This document shows, piece by piece, positions 47,498 through 57,572 of a DNA stretch of 64,000 nt. Numbering within the stretch: the stretch's first letter is position 1; the number at the start of each line of letters is the position of its first letter. Both the position numbers and the translations under genes were made by a program. The notes under the pieces were generated by a model. It was not told the origin of the DNA. It made no database searches and saw only the letters and a program-made list of their open reading frames with translations. The stretch spans positions 1 through 64,000 of the forward strand of contig CACYPK010000008.1 in the NCBI GenBank assembly GCA_902776285.1. The letters run 5' to 3'. Source of the DNA: an uncultured Eubacteriales bacterium. Its GTDB lineage: Bacteria; Bacillota; Clostridia; Peptostreptococcales; Anaerovoracaceae.

Positions 47498-49678
47498 TTA
47501 CTTGCGGGTCGCGATGATGACGCGGTCGAGCTGCATCAGATCGCGCACCACCCGGGTGTCTTCGTATGTCTTGGCCTTGTTGAGCAGCCTCTTGACGTCT
47601 ACCGCCTGGTCGTAGCCGATCTCCAGGGCAAGGATACCCTGCGACCTAAGATGCATGCTTGCCTCGTTAGCGATCACTCTGTAGTAATCGAGGCCGTCCT
47701 TGCCGCCGTCGAGCGCGGCGCGCGGCTCGTGGTCCTTCACCTCTACATCGAGTGTTTCGATCACATCGGTCCTGATGTACGGCGGGTTGCAGACTATTAT
47801 ATCGAACTGTTTGTCCTCAGGGATCGCGGCGAACATGTCGCCCAGCAGGAAGCTGCAGCGGCGTCCCACATTGTTCAGCGCCGCGTTGCCCATCGCGGTA
47901 TGGAGCGCCTCTTCGGAAACGTCGGTCAGAGTGACCAGCGCGCCCGGCACCTTGGCCGCTATGCTTATGCCAAGGGCTCCGCTTCCCGTACAGAGATCCA
48001 GGACCTCAGGATTTTTAAGGCCTTTCTGATCTATGATCTTCAGCACTTCTTCTGCCAGGATCTCGGTGTCCATGCGCGGGATCAGCACCGACGGGTTGAC
48101 CCTGAACGGCAGTCCCATGAATTCCTGTATGCCTACTATGTACTGAAGCGGCACGCCTTCTATCCTTGCGTAGATGCGCTTCTCGAATTCCGCAAAGTCG
48201 TCCTCGCGCATCAGTTCCTTGGCGCGTGTGATGAGTTCGGTGTTACCCAGGCCTGTCGCGTAAGACATGATCACGCGCGCTTCGTTCTTGCCGTTCTCCA
48301 GCAGGCTGAGCGCCGCCTGTCCCCAGGCGAGGGCGTTCTCGTACGTCTGGATGTCCTTCGTGTATCTGCGGGCGAGAGTCCTTGCCTTTGCCTGAGCGGC
48401 CTCTCTGTCGGCGATGGCTCTCACCAGCGTGCGGCCGTCGGTCTCTTCAGGCGCTACTATCGTATACTCGTCGCAGTCAAGTTCCTGCAGGAATCTTATA
48501 GCTTCGCTGATGTCCTTGGTATCGGCGCCGTTGTCCGGGTCCTCAAAGACCGTGCGGGCTTCCTCTATGCGTGTCTCCTCGAGCGCCTTTCTGGCCGCCT
48601 CTTTGTTGGCCTCGGTGTGGGCTTCGACTTCAGCTGCCCATTCTTCCATCTCCTTCGCGGCGGCCTCTTCTTCTGCTTTGGACCTGACGATATTGCCGTC
48701 CTTGTCCACAAAGCCCTGAATCTCAGGAGTCGCCGGATCCACCAGCACAGCCTTGAGTGAAAGTATCGCTACCTCAAGCTGAGCCCTATCCGGCTCGGCC
48801 GTCGTCAGTCTCTGAAGCTGCAGTCCCGGCCAGCTGAGTATGCGGACTATTTTTCCGTTGGACCTGCCTGCCCATCTCAGCAGCTCAAAGCTGATGGAAG
48901 CGATCACCGGGATCAGAAGGATCCTCGACATGATACGCCAGAAGAGGTTCGGCCAGCCCAGAAAGCTGAACAGCAGCAGGCTTATGATGAGCACGAACAC
49001 CAGGAAGCTGGTGCCGCACCTCGGATGCAGGGTGTAGAACTGCTCGGCGTTCTCCGGGCACAGGACCTTGCCGTTTTCATAGCAGTGGATGGTCTTATGC
49101 TCGGCGCCGTGGTACTGGAACAGCGTCTTGATGTCCTTCATGCTGCGGATGGCCGCGACATACGCTACAAACATCACTATCCTCAGTATGCCTTCTATCA
49201 GGTTGAGCGCGATCGAGCTGCTTATCCATTTGCCAAGAAAGTTGACCGCCCAGGTCGGCAGGATCACAAAGAAGACGACCGCGATCAGTATGGAGAAGAG
49301 CAGGGCGGATGTCACGAGGAAATTCCACGCGGCTTTCTCGCCGAACTTCTTGTTCACCCACTTTTCCAGTCTTCCCGGTTCCTCGGCGTACTCAGGCGCG
49401 TACTCCTCCAGGATGTCAGCTGACTCCATCAGAGTGCCCATGCCGTTGACAAGAGCGCGCACGAAAGTAATGACGCCTCTTACGAAAGGTATCTTCTCGG
49501 CCTTTGTCAGTTTGGCCTTCTTTTTTGTCTTGAGGTAAAGTTCGCCCGAAGGCAGGCGCATGGCAATGGCGGTCCTGTCGGGCCCCTGCATCATGACGCC
49601 TTCCATTATCGCCTGTCCGCCGATCGCGGTCGGGCAGGCCTCCTTTATGAAAATTTTATTGTAATCGATTTTTGCCAT
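47498..49678 (-). CDS. prmC: DUF1385 membrane protein fused to PrmC methyltransferase
   Basis: A 726-residue two-part protein. Residues about 1-300 are DUF1385 (GGQAIMEGVMMQGPDRTAIAM near 21; HGAEHKTIHCYE near 210; several membrane spans). A charged linker (about 310-430) leads to a complete PrmC, which methylates the GGQ glutamine of release factors: helical domain from NALAWGQAALSLLENG, then PSVLIPRMDTEIL, the SAM loop DLCTGSGALGISIA and the substrate motif CNPPYIR. In many Clostridia DUF1385 and prmC are neighbouring genes; here they are one frame, apparently without stop or frameshift. It lies 54 bp downstream of rho. Confidence 0.92.
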   Translation of the reverse strand: MAKIDYNKIFIKEACPTAIGGQAIMEGVMMQGPDRTAIAMRLPSGELYLKTKKKAKLTKAEKIPFVRGVITFVRALVNGMGTLMESADILEEYAPEYAEEPGRLEKWVNKKFGEKAAWNFLVTSALLFSILIAVVFFVILPTWAVNFLGKWISSSIALNLIEGILRIVMFVAYVAAIRSMKDIKTLFQYHGAEHKTIHCYENGKVLCPENAEQFYTLHPRCGTSFLVFVLIISLLLFSFLGWPNLFWRIMSRILLIPVIASISFELLRWAGRSNGKIVRILSWPGLQLQRLTTAEPDRAQLEVAILSLKAVLVDPATPEIQGFVDKDGNIVRSKAEEEAAAKEMEEWAAEVEAHTEANKEAARKALEETRIEEARTVFEDPDNGADTKDISEAIRFLQELDCDEYTIVAPEETDGRTLVRAIADREAAQAKARTLARRYTKDIQTYENALAWGQAALSLLENGKNEARVIMSYATGLGNTELITRAKELMREDDFAEFEKRIYARIEGVPLQYIVGIQEFMGLPFRVNPSVLIPRMDTEILAEEVLKIIDQKGLKNPEVLDLCTGSGALGISIAAKVPGALVTLTDVSEEALHTAMGNAALNNVGRRCSFLLGDMFAAIPEDKQFDIIVCNPPYIRTDVIETLDVEVKDHEPRAALDGGKDGLDYYRVIANEASMHLRSQGILALEIGYDQAVDVKRLLNKAKTYEDTRVVRDLMQLDRVIIATRK

Positions 49679-49732
49679 ATTTCTGTTATGCGGCGAGGCA
49701 GTCCCGGGCCGCGCCGCGCGTTGCAGTATTAA

Positions 49733-50968
<1,236 letters not shown>

Positions 50969-50978
50969 GTCAGCTCCT

Positions 50979-53081
50979 TTAAAGCTCTTCGTTCGCTCCG
51001 ACGGTAGTCAGGATCGTCTCCTTCGACTTATCCACCTGACTGACCTCGAGCTTGCCTATGTCATCCGGATCCAGTTCTTCGCTGAGAGCCAGCAGGGTAG
51101 GCGACAGGTAAACCGTCGACAGCTGTCTGCCCTCTATGCTTATGACCGATCTTTCCGTGAAATTCTCTCCTCTTAAGTAGTATCTGTCGCCGATCTTGAT
51201 CAGATCCCTTATCTTTATGCTCTTGTGGCCCATCTTCATGTCGACGCGCTCGTACGGTTTGCTGCCGCCATATGCGAATTGCTTGCCGTAGAGCATATCG
51301 TACGCCAGAGCCTCCTGATCGCTCAGATATGTATTGTCCTCTTCAGGATCGTTCGTCTGCTGATAATCGAATATGATGCCCTCGTGCGCGAGCCCCGCGT
51401 CCTCAAGCAGCATGGCGCCGCTCTCGTACGAGTGGATGTCCCTGTCCTCCTTAGGAAGTCCGATGTTATCCCAGATAACGTAGCGCGTGCTGTACAGATC
51501 GTCCTGCTTGTAGTTCTCTTCCTTGACGTCGAGCGCCGGGATGTGGTCACCGTAGATTATCATGACGGTAGGCTCGCCGCTCTCCTCGATCCTGTCGATC
51601 AGGTCGCCTATGAAGGTATCCATCTCGTGGCACTCGTTCAGGTAGTACTCGTACTTCCACTTTGTTTCCTCATCATCGGCGGTCACTTCGGTGTAAGGGT
51701 GCTTGAACACCTGCTCGGTAGGATATGCTCCGTGTCCTTCAACGGATATCACGTGCATGAAGTCGCGCTCTTCAGTCGACTCCATTATCTCCATGATCTC
51801 GTCCGTGAGGACCTTGTCCTTGCACCAGTTGGTAGGGGTGAACGAAACATTGTTCATATACTCTACCGACGTGAAGGTGTTGAATCCGAGATTCGCGTAG
51901 ACCTCGTTGCGATTATAGAAGAGGGCTCTGTGATCGTGGAGCGCGGCGGTGTTATAGCCGTGCGAACGCGTCACGTAAGCCATGTTCTCCAGGGTATTCT
52001 CGCGCAGCTTGCCCTTGTACGGGTATTCTCCCGGCCCAAAGAACTTGGCGCTTATTCCCGTGAGGACCTCAAATTCCGTATTGGCCGTGCCCGCGCCGCA
52101 CGCAGGCACCACGAAGGTCCCGGACGTATATTTGTCATACAGTGAATTGAACACAGGAGTCGGGTCCTGCGAGACCTCTATGTTGGCGTAGTCCTGAGCG
52201 ACCGTGAACGATTCCATCTGCAGCACGATGATGTTAGGATGGTCAGTACTGTCTTTTTTCTCCTTAAGGATGGTATCGGTGCCTTTCCGGGTCTTGTCTT
52301 CGAGCAGCTCCGCGATCATCTCTTCGGAGTATCCTCTCGGCTTCGAGATGCCCGCGCTGACCGAGGTGGCTATGAAGCAGTATGGCATGCCGTAATCCCT
52401 GTAAGCGTAGTTGAGGTTTCCGAAGAACGTGCTTATGGTCCCGGCTCTTTCGAGTCCGACTGTAGCTCCCGCCGCGACAGCGGCCGCTATCAGGATGGCC
52501 GCGAGACTCTTCTTATAATTGATGTTCTGCCACTTTTCGCTTCTGATGAATATCAGCACGATGGCCGCGACGCCCAGCACCAGAGCAACAGCGAAGAGTA
52601 TTATCTGGATATTTGAAAAGTAAGTTGTCGCGATGGTGAGACCGTCGGCAACATTCTGCAGGTCGTAAAGGGTGAACGGTGTCATCCTGTTCATCAGTAT
52701 GACGCCGTTTGATGTGCCCAGTGCGAGCCAGACCAGAGAAATCATGAACCACACGAACCTGCGCCTCCTGAAGAGGAGGGCGATCGTCATGGTCGCGAAA
52801 ATGATGAGAGTGTTGTAGAGAAATTCTACGGGATGGGTGAACGCCCAGCGGAAGCCTTCGACCGGGGATGTGGTGACCCTCGCGAAAACCTCTATATAGA
52901 GATTTATCACGAGAGCTCCAAGCGCCATGAGGCCTAAATACTTTGCCTCATGACGGTCCGCGTCGAAGTACTTCGATGCTCTCTTTGGGAATATTTTTTG
53001 GAATGCTTTGCCTATGCCATGTCCTATCTTCGCGAAAAACGCGCCGATCACGGCAAGGACCCTGCGTATCTTTTCCTGCAA
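50979..53081 (-). CDS. Lipoteichoic-acid-synthase-like membrane sulfatase-fold protein
   Basis: A 700-residue LTA synthase family protein, predicted to transfer glycerol phosphate or a similar group outside the cell. Residues 45-215 contain five membrane spans; the extracellular sulfatase-fold domain spans about 255-590, with the metal ligand motif NIIVLQMESF, the nucleophile threonine in CGAGTANTEFEVLTG, and IYGDHIPALD late. The C-terminal 100 residues are an extra polar domain with the sequence GDRYYLRGENFTERSVISIEG. It starts 2 bp before the rsmA stop and precedes rho. Confidence 0.9.
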   Translation of the reverse strand: MQEKIRRVLAVIGAFFAKIGHGIGKAFQKIFPKRASKYFDADRHEAKYLGLMALGALVINLYIEVFARVTTSPVEGFRWAFTHPVEFLYNTLIIFATMTIALLFRRRRFVWFMISLVWLALGTSNGVILMNRMTPFTLYDLQNVADGLTIATTYFSNIQIILFAVALVLGVAAIVLIFIRSEKWQNINYKKSLAAILIAAAVAAGATVGLERAGTISTFFGNLNYAYRDYGMPYCFIATSVSAGISKPRGYSEEMIAELLEDKTRKGTDTILKEKKDSTDHPNIIVLQMESFTVAQDYANIEVSQDPTPVFNSLYDKYTSGTFVVPACGAGTANTEFEVLTGISAKFFGPGEYPYKGKLRENTLENMAYVTRSHGYNTAALHDHRALFYNRNEVYANLGFNTFTSVEYMNNVSFTPTNWCKDKVLTDEIMEIMESTEERDFMHVISVEGHGAYPTEQVFKHPYTEVTADDEETKWKYEYYLNECHEMDTFIGDLIDRIEESGEPTVMIIYGDHIPALDVKEENYKQDDLYSTRYVIWDNIGLPKEDRDIHSYESGAMLLEDAGLAHEGIIFDYQQTNDPEEDNTYLSDQEALAYDMLYGKQFAYGGSKPYERVDMKMGHKSIKIRDLIKIGDRYYLRGENFTERSVISIEGRQLSTVYLSPTLLALSEELDPDDIGKLEVSQVDKSKETILTTVGANEEL

Positions 53082-53083
53082 GT

Positions 53084-53953
53084 CTATGCCTCCTGCAAGC
53101 TGTCTGCGAGCCTCGCGAACTCTTCGAGTGTAAGGCTCTCCGCTCTGCGGCCGGGGTCGATGCCCGCTGCCGTGAGAGCTTCTGACAAAGATTTTTTATC
53201 GTACGAGTTGAGGCTGCCGAGCGCGTTCAGCAGGGTCTTGCGTCTCATCGAAAAACCCGCCTTGACGCAGCGCATCAGCATCTCCTCGCTTTTTACTTCA
53301 ACTGCCGGCTCGTCCCTGAGGTCCAGCCTCAGCACGACCGAATCGACTCCCGGCACCGGGTAGAAGCACTCGCGCGGAACGTCGCAGATCTCGCTGACCT
53401 CCGCGTGATAATGGACCGGGTAGGTGATGGCTCCCGACGCTCTGGTGCCCGGCTCAGCGGCTATCCTGTCGCCGACCTCCTTCTGCATCATCACGGTGAT
53501 GCTCTTTGCGCCGGTGTCCGAATCCAGCAGTTTCATAATTATTGGTGTTGTTATGTAATACGGCAGATTGCCTATGATGCGAAGCTCCGAAAGACCGTGT
53601 TCCTTCATGCTCTCTTCGCTTATCCTCTTGATATCCGTCTCGAGTATATCTCCCTGGATCAGCTCAACGTTGTCCATGCCGAAGGTCTTTATCCGCAGAC
53701 CGTCTATCATGTCGGGGGCGAGGTCTACGGCGATGACATGTCCCGCGCTCTCTGCCAGCGGGAGCGTCAGCGCGCCCGTGCCGGGCCCTATCTCGAGCAC
53801 CAGCGTGTCTTTCGTGACTCCGCTCGCCTCTATGATGGTGCTTATGACCTCTTCATCGATCAGAAAGTTCTGACCGAGCCTCTTGTTAGGCCTTACGCCC
53901 GCCAGGTTGCGGGGTCTTGGAGCTTTTCCGCCGTGTACGCGCTTCTTAGCCAT
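53084..53953 (-). CDS. rsmA: 16S rRNA dimethyladenosine transferase
   Basis: Dimethylates two adjacent adenines near the 3' end of 16S rRNA (A1518, A1519). The ATG at 53953 overlaps the divIC-like stop by 8 bp and gives a 289-residue protein with the normal beginning (RPNKRLGQNFLIDEEVI). Motifs are the SAM loop LEIGPGTGALTLPLA, IAVDLAPDMID, and the catalytic NLPYYITTPIIMKLL. A basic 20-residue N-terminal extension precedes the fold. Confidence 0.95.
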   Translation of the reverse strand: MAKKRVHGGKAPRPRNLAGVRPNKRLGQNFLIDEEVISTIIEASGVTKDTLVLEIGPGTGALTLPLAESAGHVIAVDLAPDMIDGLRIKTFGMDNVELIQGDILETDIKRISEESMKEHGLSELRIIGNLPYYITTPIIMKLLDSDTGAKSITVMMQKEVGDRIAAEPGTRASGAITYPVHYHAEVSEICDVPRECFYPVPGVDSVVLRLDLRDEPAVEVKSEEMLMRCVKAGFSMRRKTLLNALGSLNSYDKKSLSEALTAAGIDPGRRAESLTLEEFARLADSLQEA

Positions 53954-54416
53954 CAGCGCCTCCGCTGTCTCCGGTCTCTTCAGTCTTGTCCTTATCGGAT
54001 TCGCCGGAATCCTCTGTCTCTTCGGTCTCCTCTTCATCCTTCGGAGTTTCTCCGTCGTCAAAGGTGAAGAGTATCTCGCCCGGGTTCAGAAGGCGGAGCT
54101 GCTTTCTGGCCTGCTCCCTGATGTACTCGGGATCGTCTACGTTCTCAAGCTCTTCCTTGAGCTCGTCTCTCTTCTTTTCGAGCTCGGCCTGCTGCTTCTT
54201 GAGCGCTATGTTCTGAGCCTTGAGCCTCACGATGTCCTTGCCGCACATGGTGGCGAGCAGCGCAAACACCACTATAAAGACGATCACCATTATCGCTTTC
54301 TTTCTGCGCTGAACAGCCGCGCGTTCCCTGTACCTTTGCTCCATGCGAAGGGCAAGTTCCTCGTCGCTCAGGCGTATCTCCGTTGTATCGAATTTTTGCT
54401 TCTTGCTTTTTGCCAA
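53946..54416 (-). CDS. divIC: FtsB/DivIC-family septum protein
   Basis: A 156-residue bitopic division protein. A basic cytoplasmic N-terminus (ERAAVQRRKKAI) is followed by one span (about residues 40-58, MVIVFIVVFALLATMCG), a coiled coil (VRLKAQNIALKKQQAELEKKRDELKEELEN) and the DivIC signature DPEYIREQARKQLRLLNPGEILF. The last 35 residues are strongly acidic and serine-rich. It would act in the FtsL/DivIB complex at the septum. It lies between the M23 peptidase and rsmA and overlaps rsmA by 8 bp. Confidence 0.88.
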   Translation of the reverse strand: MAKSKKQKFDTTEIRLSDEELALRMEQRYRERAAVQRRKKAIMVIVFIVVFALLATMCGKDIVRLKAQNIALKKQQAELEKKRDELKEELENVDDPEYIREQARKQLRLLNPGEILFTFDDGETPKDEEETEETEDSGESDKDKTEETGDSGGADG

Positions 54417-54444
54417 TTCTGTCCTCCCGGCATACTGTCGTTGT

Positions 54445-56184
54445 CTAGTAGAATTTGACGTATGCCTCAGGGTCCACCCTGCTGCCGTTGATATGCACTT
54501 CGAAGTGCAGGTGAGGTCCGGTGCTCCATCCGGTGCTTCCTACGAGACCGATGGTCTGACCCTGATATACCAGGTCTCCCGCGCTGACGAGTATCTGGCT
54601 GCAGTGTCCGTATCTGGTCACTACGCCCGGTTCGTGCTCTATGTCTATGCACTGGCCGTAGCCGCCGTACCATCCGGCTCTGATGACAGTTCCTCCGTCC
54701 GCGGCGACGAACGGCGTTCCCGTTCCGATGGCCAGGTCGACTCCGTCGTGATGCGTGCCCCATCTAGGGCCGAATCCGGATGTCATCGTGAAGTGTTCGA
54801 GCGGCTTGATGAATGTGCCGGTCGCGGCGGTCTTAGGTCTTTCGGTCGTACCTACCAGGATGATCTTGTCCTGCTTTTCTTTCAGCACTTCAGGCGGTTT
54901 CGATTCTTCTCTGTCCGTCTCAACTCCGGCGACCTTGGTGATGGTTCCTTCAAATATCTGTACTCCGTCCACGCCGTCCTGCTCAAGGACGGTGTCGCCC
55001 TTGTAGTACTCGTCGGTCTCCTTCTTGATGGTCTCGTACTCGATGATCTCCTTGACCCTTCCGGTCTCGACCATCTTTACGCTTACAGGATCGACGGTGC
55101 TCCTGATGCAGACTTTGTCGCCCTGCTCGATCTCTTCGGCGACATTGGCGTTGTCCTCGTCGTAAATATCGATCGTTTCGACGCCGAATTCAGCCGCAAG
55201 GCTCTTCGCAGTCTCGCCTTCCTCTACAAAGTGGAAGGTCTCCATGGTTCCGCCTTCTATCATCTGCTTCTGCGCCGTGGCGTTGCTCTGTATGCTTCCC
55301 AGGATTACGTTAATCGGCCGGATATTGAGCTCGTTGACAAATTCGGCCGATACCAGCACCATGCCTCTGTCAGGCACCGAAAGCTTGCTCATCGTCTGGG
55401 TGAGCAGGTTCTCGGCAGCCTCCTGGTCCTTCACTATCGCCACGATCCTGTTGCCGTCGCATACAGCGTATGCTTCTGTTTCTATATCGGACATGTAGAT
55501 GAGCTTGTTGATGACCGTGTCCGAGTCATCCGTGCTCTTGCCCTTGCTCTCTACGAGATTGAACGTCACGTTCTGGTTCGCAACGAACTCGATGTTGACG
55601 GCGTTTTCTCCTACGCCGCTGAGCTTCTTGCCCGCGATGTCGAGAACGTCTGTAACATCCTCTTGCTCGTGCACGTATCCGAGGACCTTGCCGTTGTACG
55701 CGTACTCATAGACCGTGAATATGTCGAAGACTATCAGTATGGCCGCGACAAGGAGTCCGGTCAGAAGCAGAGCCATGCCGATCACACGGCGGGAATTCAT
55801 GTATCCCTCCGATATGCGGTGGAAGCCCCTTACAAAGTCCTGTCCCGCCTTTGTGAAGACGCTGTCCAGTCTGTCCTGAGTACGGTCGTGAGCGTCAGTG
55901 ATGGCGGAAAGAGGAGACTTGCCGGTTTTCTTCAGAAAATCCTTCTTGTATGATTTCTGTTTTTTCGCCCGGGCCTTCTGTTTCTTCCTGTTTTCCTTGA
56001 CGGCCTTTTTCTCTGCGTCGGCCTTCGGTTCTTCCTGTGCCGCCTGCTCTTCGCTTTCTGCAGGTTCTTCAACTACCGCCTGCTCTTCGCTTACCGTGGG
56101 ATCGTCGTCTACTGCCTGTTCTTTGTTCGCTTTTGGCTCTTCTTCGTTATTTACTGTTTTGATTTCCTGTTCTCTATCTGTCAT
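54445..56184 (-). CDS. M23-family peptidoglycan endopeptidase with G5 domain
   Basis: A 579-residue cell-wall hydrolase anchored by one span near residues 136-156. The N-terminal cytoplasmic region (1-130) is charged and low in complexity (glutamate/alanine then lysine). Outside the membrane come a LysM-like segment (TMETFHFVEEGETAKSLAAEFGV near 310), a G5 domain (ETGRVKEIIEYETIKKETDEYYKGD near 375) and a C-terminal LytM domain whose zinc ligands are in HHDGVDL near 490, plus TGPHLHFEVH near 560. Likely a division- or sporulation-linked hydrolase; it lies just before divIC. Confidence 0.9.
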   Translation of the reverse strand: MTDREQEIKTVNNEEEPKANKEQAVDDDPTVSEEQAVVEEPAESEEQAAQEEPKADAEKKAVKENRKKQKARAKKQKSYKKDFLKKTGKSPLSAITDAHDRTQDRLDSVFTKAGQDFVRGFHRISEGYMNSRRVIGMALLLTGLLVAAILIVFDIFTVYEYAYNGKVLGYVHEQEDVTDVLDIAGKKLSGVGENAVNIEFVANQNVTFNLVESKGKSTDDSDTVINKLIYMSDIETEAYAVCDGNRIVAIVKDQEAAENLLTQTMSKLSVPDRGMVLVSAEFVNELNIRPINVILGSIQSNATAQKQMIEGGTMETFHFVEEGETAKSLAAEFGVETIDIYDEDNANVAEEIEQGDKVCIRSTVDPVSVKMVETGRVKEIIEYETIKKETDEYYKGDTVLEQDGVDGVQIFEGTITKVAGVETDREESKPPEVLKEKQDKIILVGTTERPKTAATGTFIKPLEHFTMTSGFGPRWGTHHDGVDLAIGTGTPFVAADGGTVIRAGWYGGYGQCIDIEHEPGVVTRYGHCSQILVSAGDLVYQGQTIGLVGSTGWSTGPHLHFEVHINGSRVDPEAYVKFY

Positions 56185-57567
56185 TTACGCCTTTTCTCTA
56201 TTTGATGTGTGCCATTCATACGCTTCCGCCGCTCTTTCTTTGCAGCAGCTGCACACCATGCCTCCGTCCGTGTATCCTGTGTCCCTGCATTTCTCACATC
56301 TGTACTGTCTGTTCAGATATCCGGCAGGGAAACCGTTCTCTGCCAGAAGCTGTTTTTTCTTTTCCTCTATCGCTATGCGCTCCGCCCGGAGCTTTTGCCT
56401 TTCATCAAGGCTCGCGCTGACCGGGTCTATCGAGAGAAGCTTCTTTCTGACGTTCCCTTCAGCCTCAAAGACATCTTTCATCTGAGGCACTTTGGCGAAC
56501 ACCTCTTCTGCGCGCGCCTTCTGCGCCGTTTCTTCTGTCTCTCTTATGTATTTGTAATAATCTTCCAGCACCTTGCGGCTCACCGGACTGCTGCTGTCAG
56601 CAGGGGCAGCGCCCTTGTCCGCGGCGGCGTTCACGTTTATTCCGCCTTTTTCAGCCCTGCGGTTTTCGAGCACCTTGTTGACATATCTCAGATTAGGATC
56701 TCTGAGCCCGGCTGCGGCGGCGCAGGCGTCCAGCACCTCGCCTATGGAGCACTTCATCTCATCGAACCATCTGTCCATGATCTCCCTGTCAGCCGGTGTA
56801 TGCAGCCTGTTGAATCCAAGCGCTTTGAAGACCTGTCCGTACCAGGCGTTCCTGCGGCTGTGCCTGTCGAGCAGTCTCTTTGCGTCCTCGACTGTCCGGC
56901 AGCCTTCCTCGGTCCACCTAAGCGCGACCTTGAAGATGTAGTCGACGCTGTACTTTTCGAGATCGGCGCAGTAGTCGATCGCGAAGTCGAATATGTCAGG
57001 CTCTACGCCGTAAACCTTTATGGCGTCCTCTATTTTGGACGTCTCCTGCCTGGAGATGGTCCTTCCCGTGGTGGCCTGGTATTTCTGATACAGATCGCGC
57101 AGCTTTCTGTCCACGATCCTTTCATTCATCGCTTCATCAAAGTCCGTGCTGTCCATGGATATGTGGAGAGGGACTTCAACGTCATCCTCTGTCGACGGAG
57201 TGAAGGTTTCAGCGGCGGCCGGAGGCTCCGGCATCTTGCCGTAGAGCGAGTCGATCTGATTGAGGAAAGATATCTGTCTTTCTTCTTCTCCGTTCTCTCC
57301 GCGGCCCCGGGTCATCTTCACCACACCCTTGGAATCCCAGTAAATCCAAGCCTCTTCTATCTCTTCCTCGCTGATGCCGAGAAGCTTTGAGAGTTCCTGC
57401 CTGTTAGGCTCCATGTCGTACTGCGCGTACATGAGGCCGAAAAGATACACCTTAACATATTCCCCCGGCGCGTCCGGGAGAAATTCGCTTATGAAAAGGT
57501 TCTCCACCTTTGTTCTGTGCAGAAATATATCTCTTCTCTTGTCCAGTGACAGTTTGATCTTTCCCAT
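56185..57567 (-). CDS. DnaD-domain replication protein with a DnaC-like zinc module at its end
   Basis: A 460-residue primosome-type protein. Residues 1-95 form a winged-helix region (ELSKLLGISEEEIEEAWIYWDSKGVVKM). Two DnaD-like helical domains follow at about 165-235 and 250-320 (IEDAIKVYGVEPDIFDFAIDYC; WYGQVFKALGFNRLHTPADREIMDRWF). The last 50 residues (YRCEKCRDTGYTDGGMVCSCCKERAAEAYEW) carry the cysteine module normally found at the start of the helicase loader DnaC. The AAA+ part of DnaC is absent here, so this looks like a fusion to a DnaC N-terminus. It is 5 bp downstream of dnaB. Confidence 0.85.
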   Translation of the reverse strand: MGKIKLSLDKRRDIFLHRTKVENLFISEFLPDAPGEYVKVYLFGLMYAQYDMEPNRQELSKLLGISEEEIEEAWIYWDSKGVVKMTRGRGENGEEERQISFLNQIDSLYGKMPEPPAAAETFTPSTEDDVEVPLHISMDSTDFDEAMNERIVDRKLRDLYQKYQATTGRTISRQETSKIEDAIKVYGVEPDIFDFAIDYCADLEKYSVDYIFKVALRWTEEGCRTVEDAKRLLDRHSRRNAWYGQVFKALGFNRLHTPADREIMDRWFDEMKCSIGEVLDACAAAAGLRDPNLRYVNKVLENRRAEKGGINVNAAADKGAAPADSSSPVSRKVLEDYYKYIRETEETAQKARAEEVFAKVPQMKDVFEAEGNVRKKLLSIDPVSASLDERQKLRAERIAIEEKKKQLLAENGFPAGYLNRQYRCEKCRDTGYTDGGMVCSCCKERAAEAYEWHTSNREKA

Positions 57568-57572
57568 GCCCG

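Noticed and set aside
54343..55953. 536-codon plus-strand open frame
   Set aside because: Antisense to the M23 peptidase, whose catalytic motifs and membrane anchor are clear on the minus strand.
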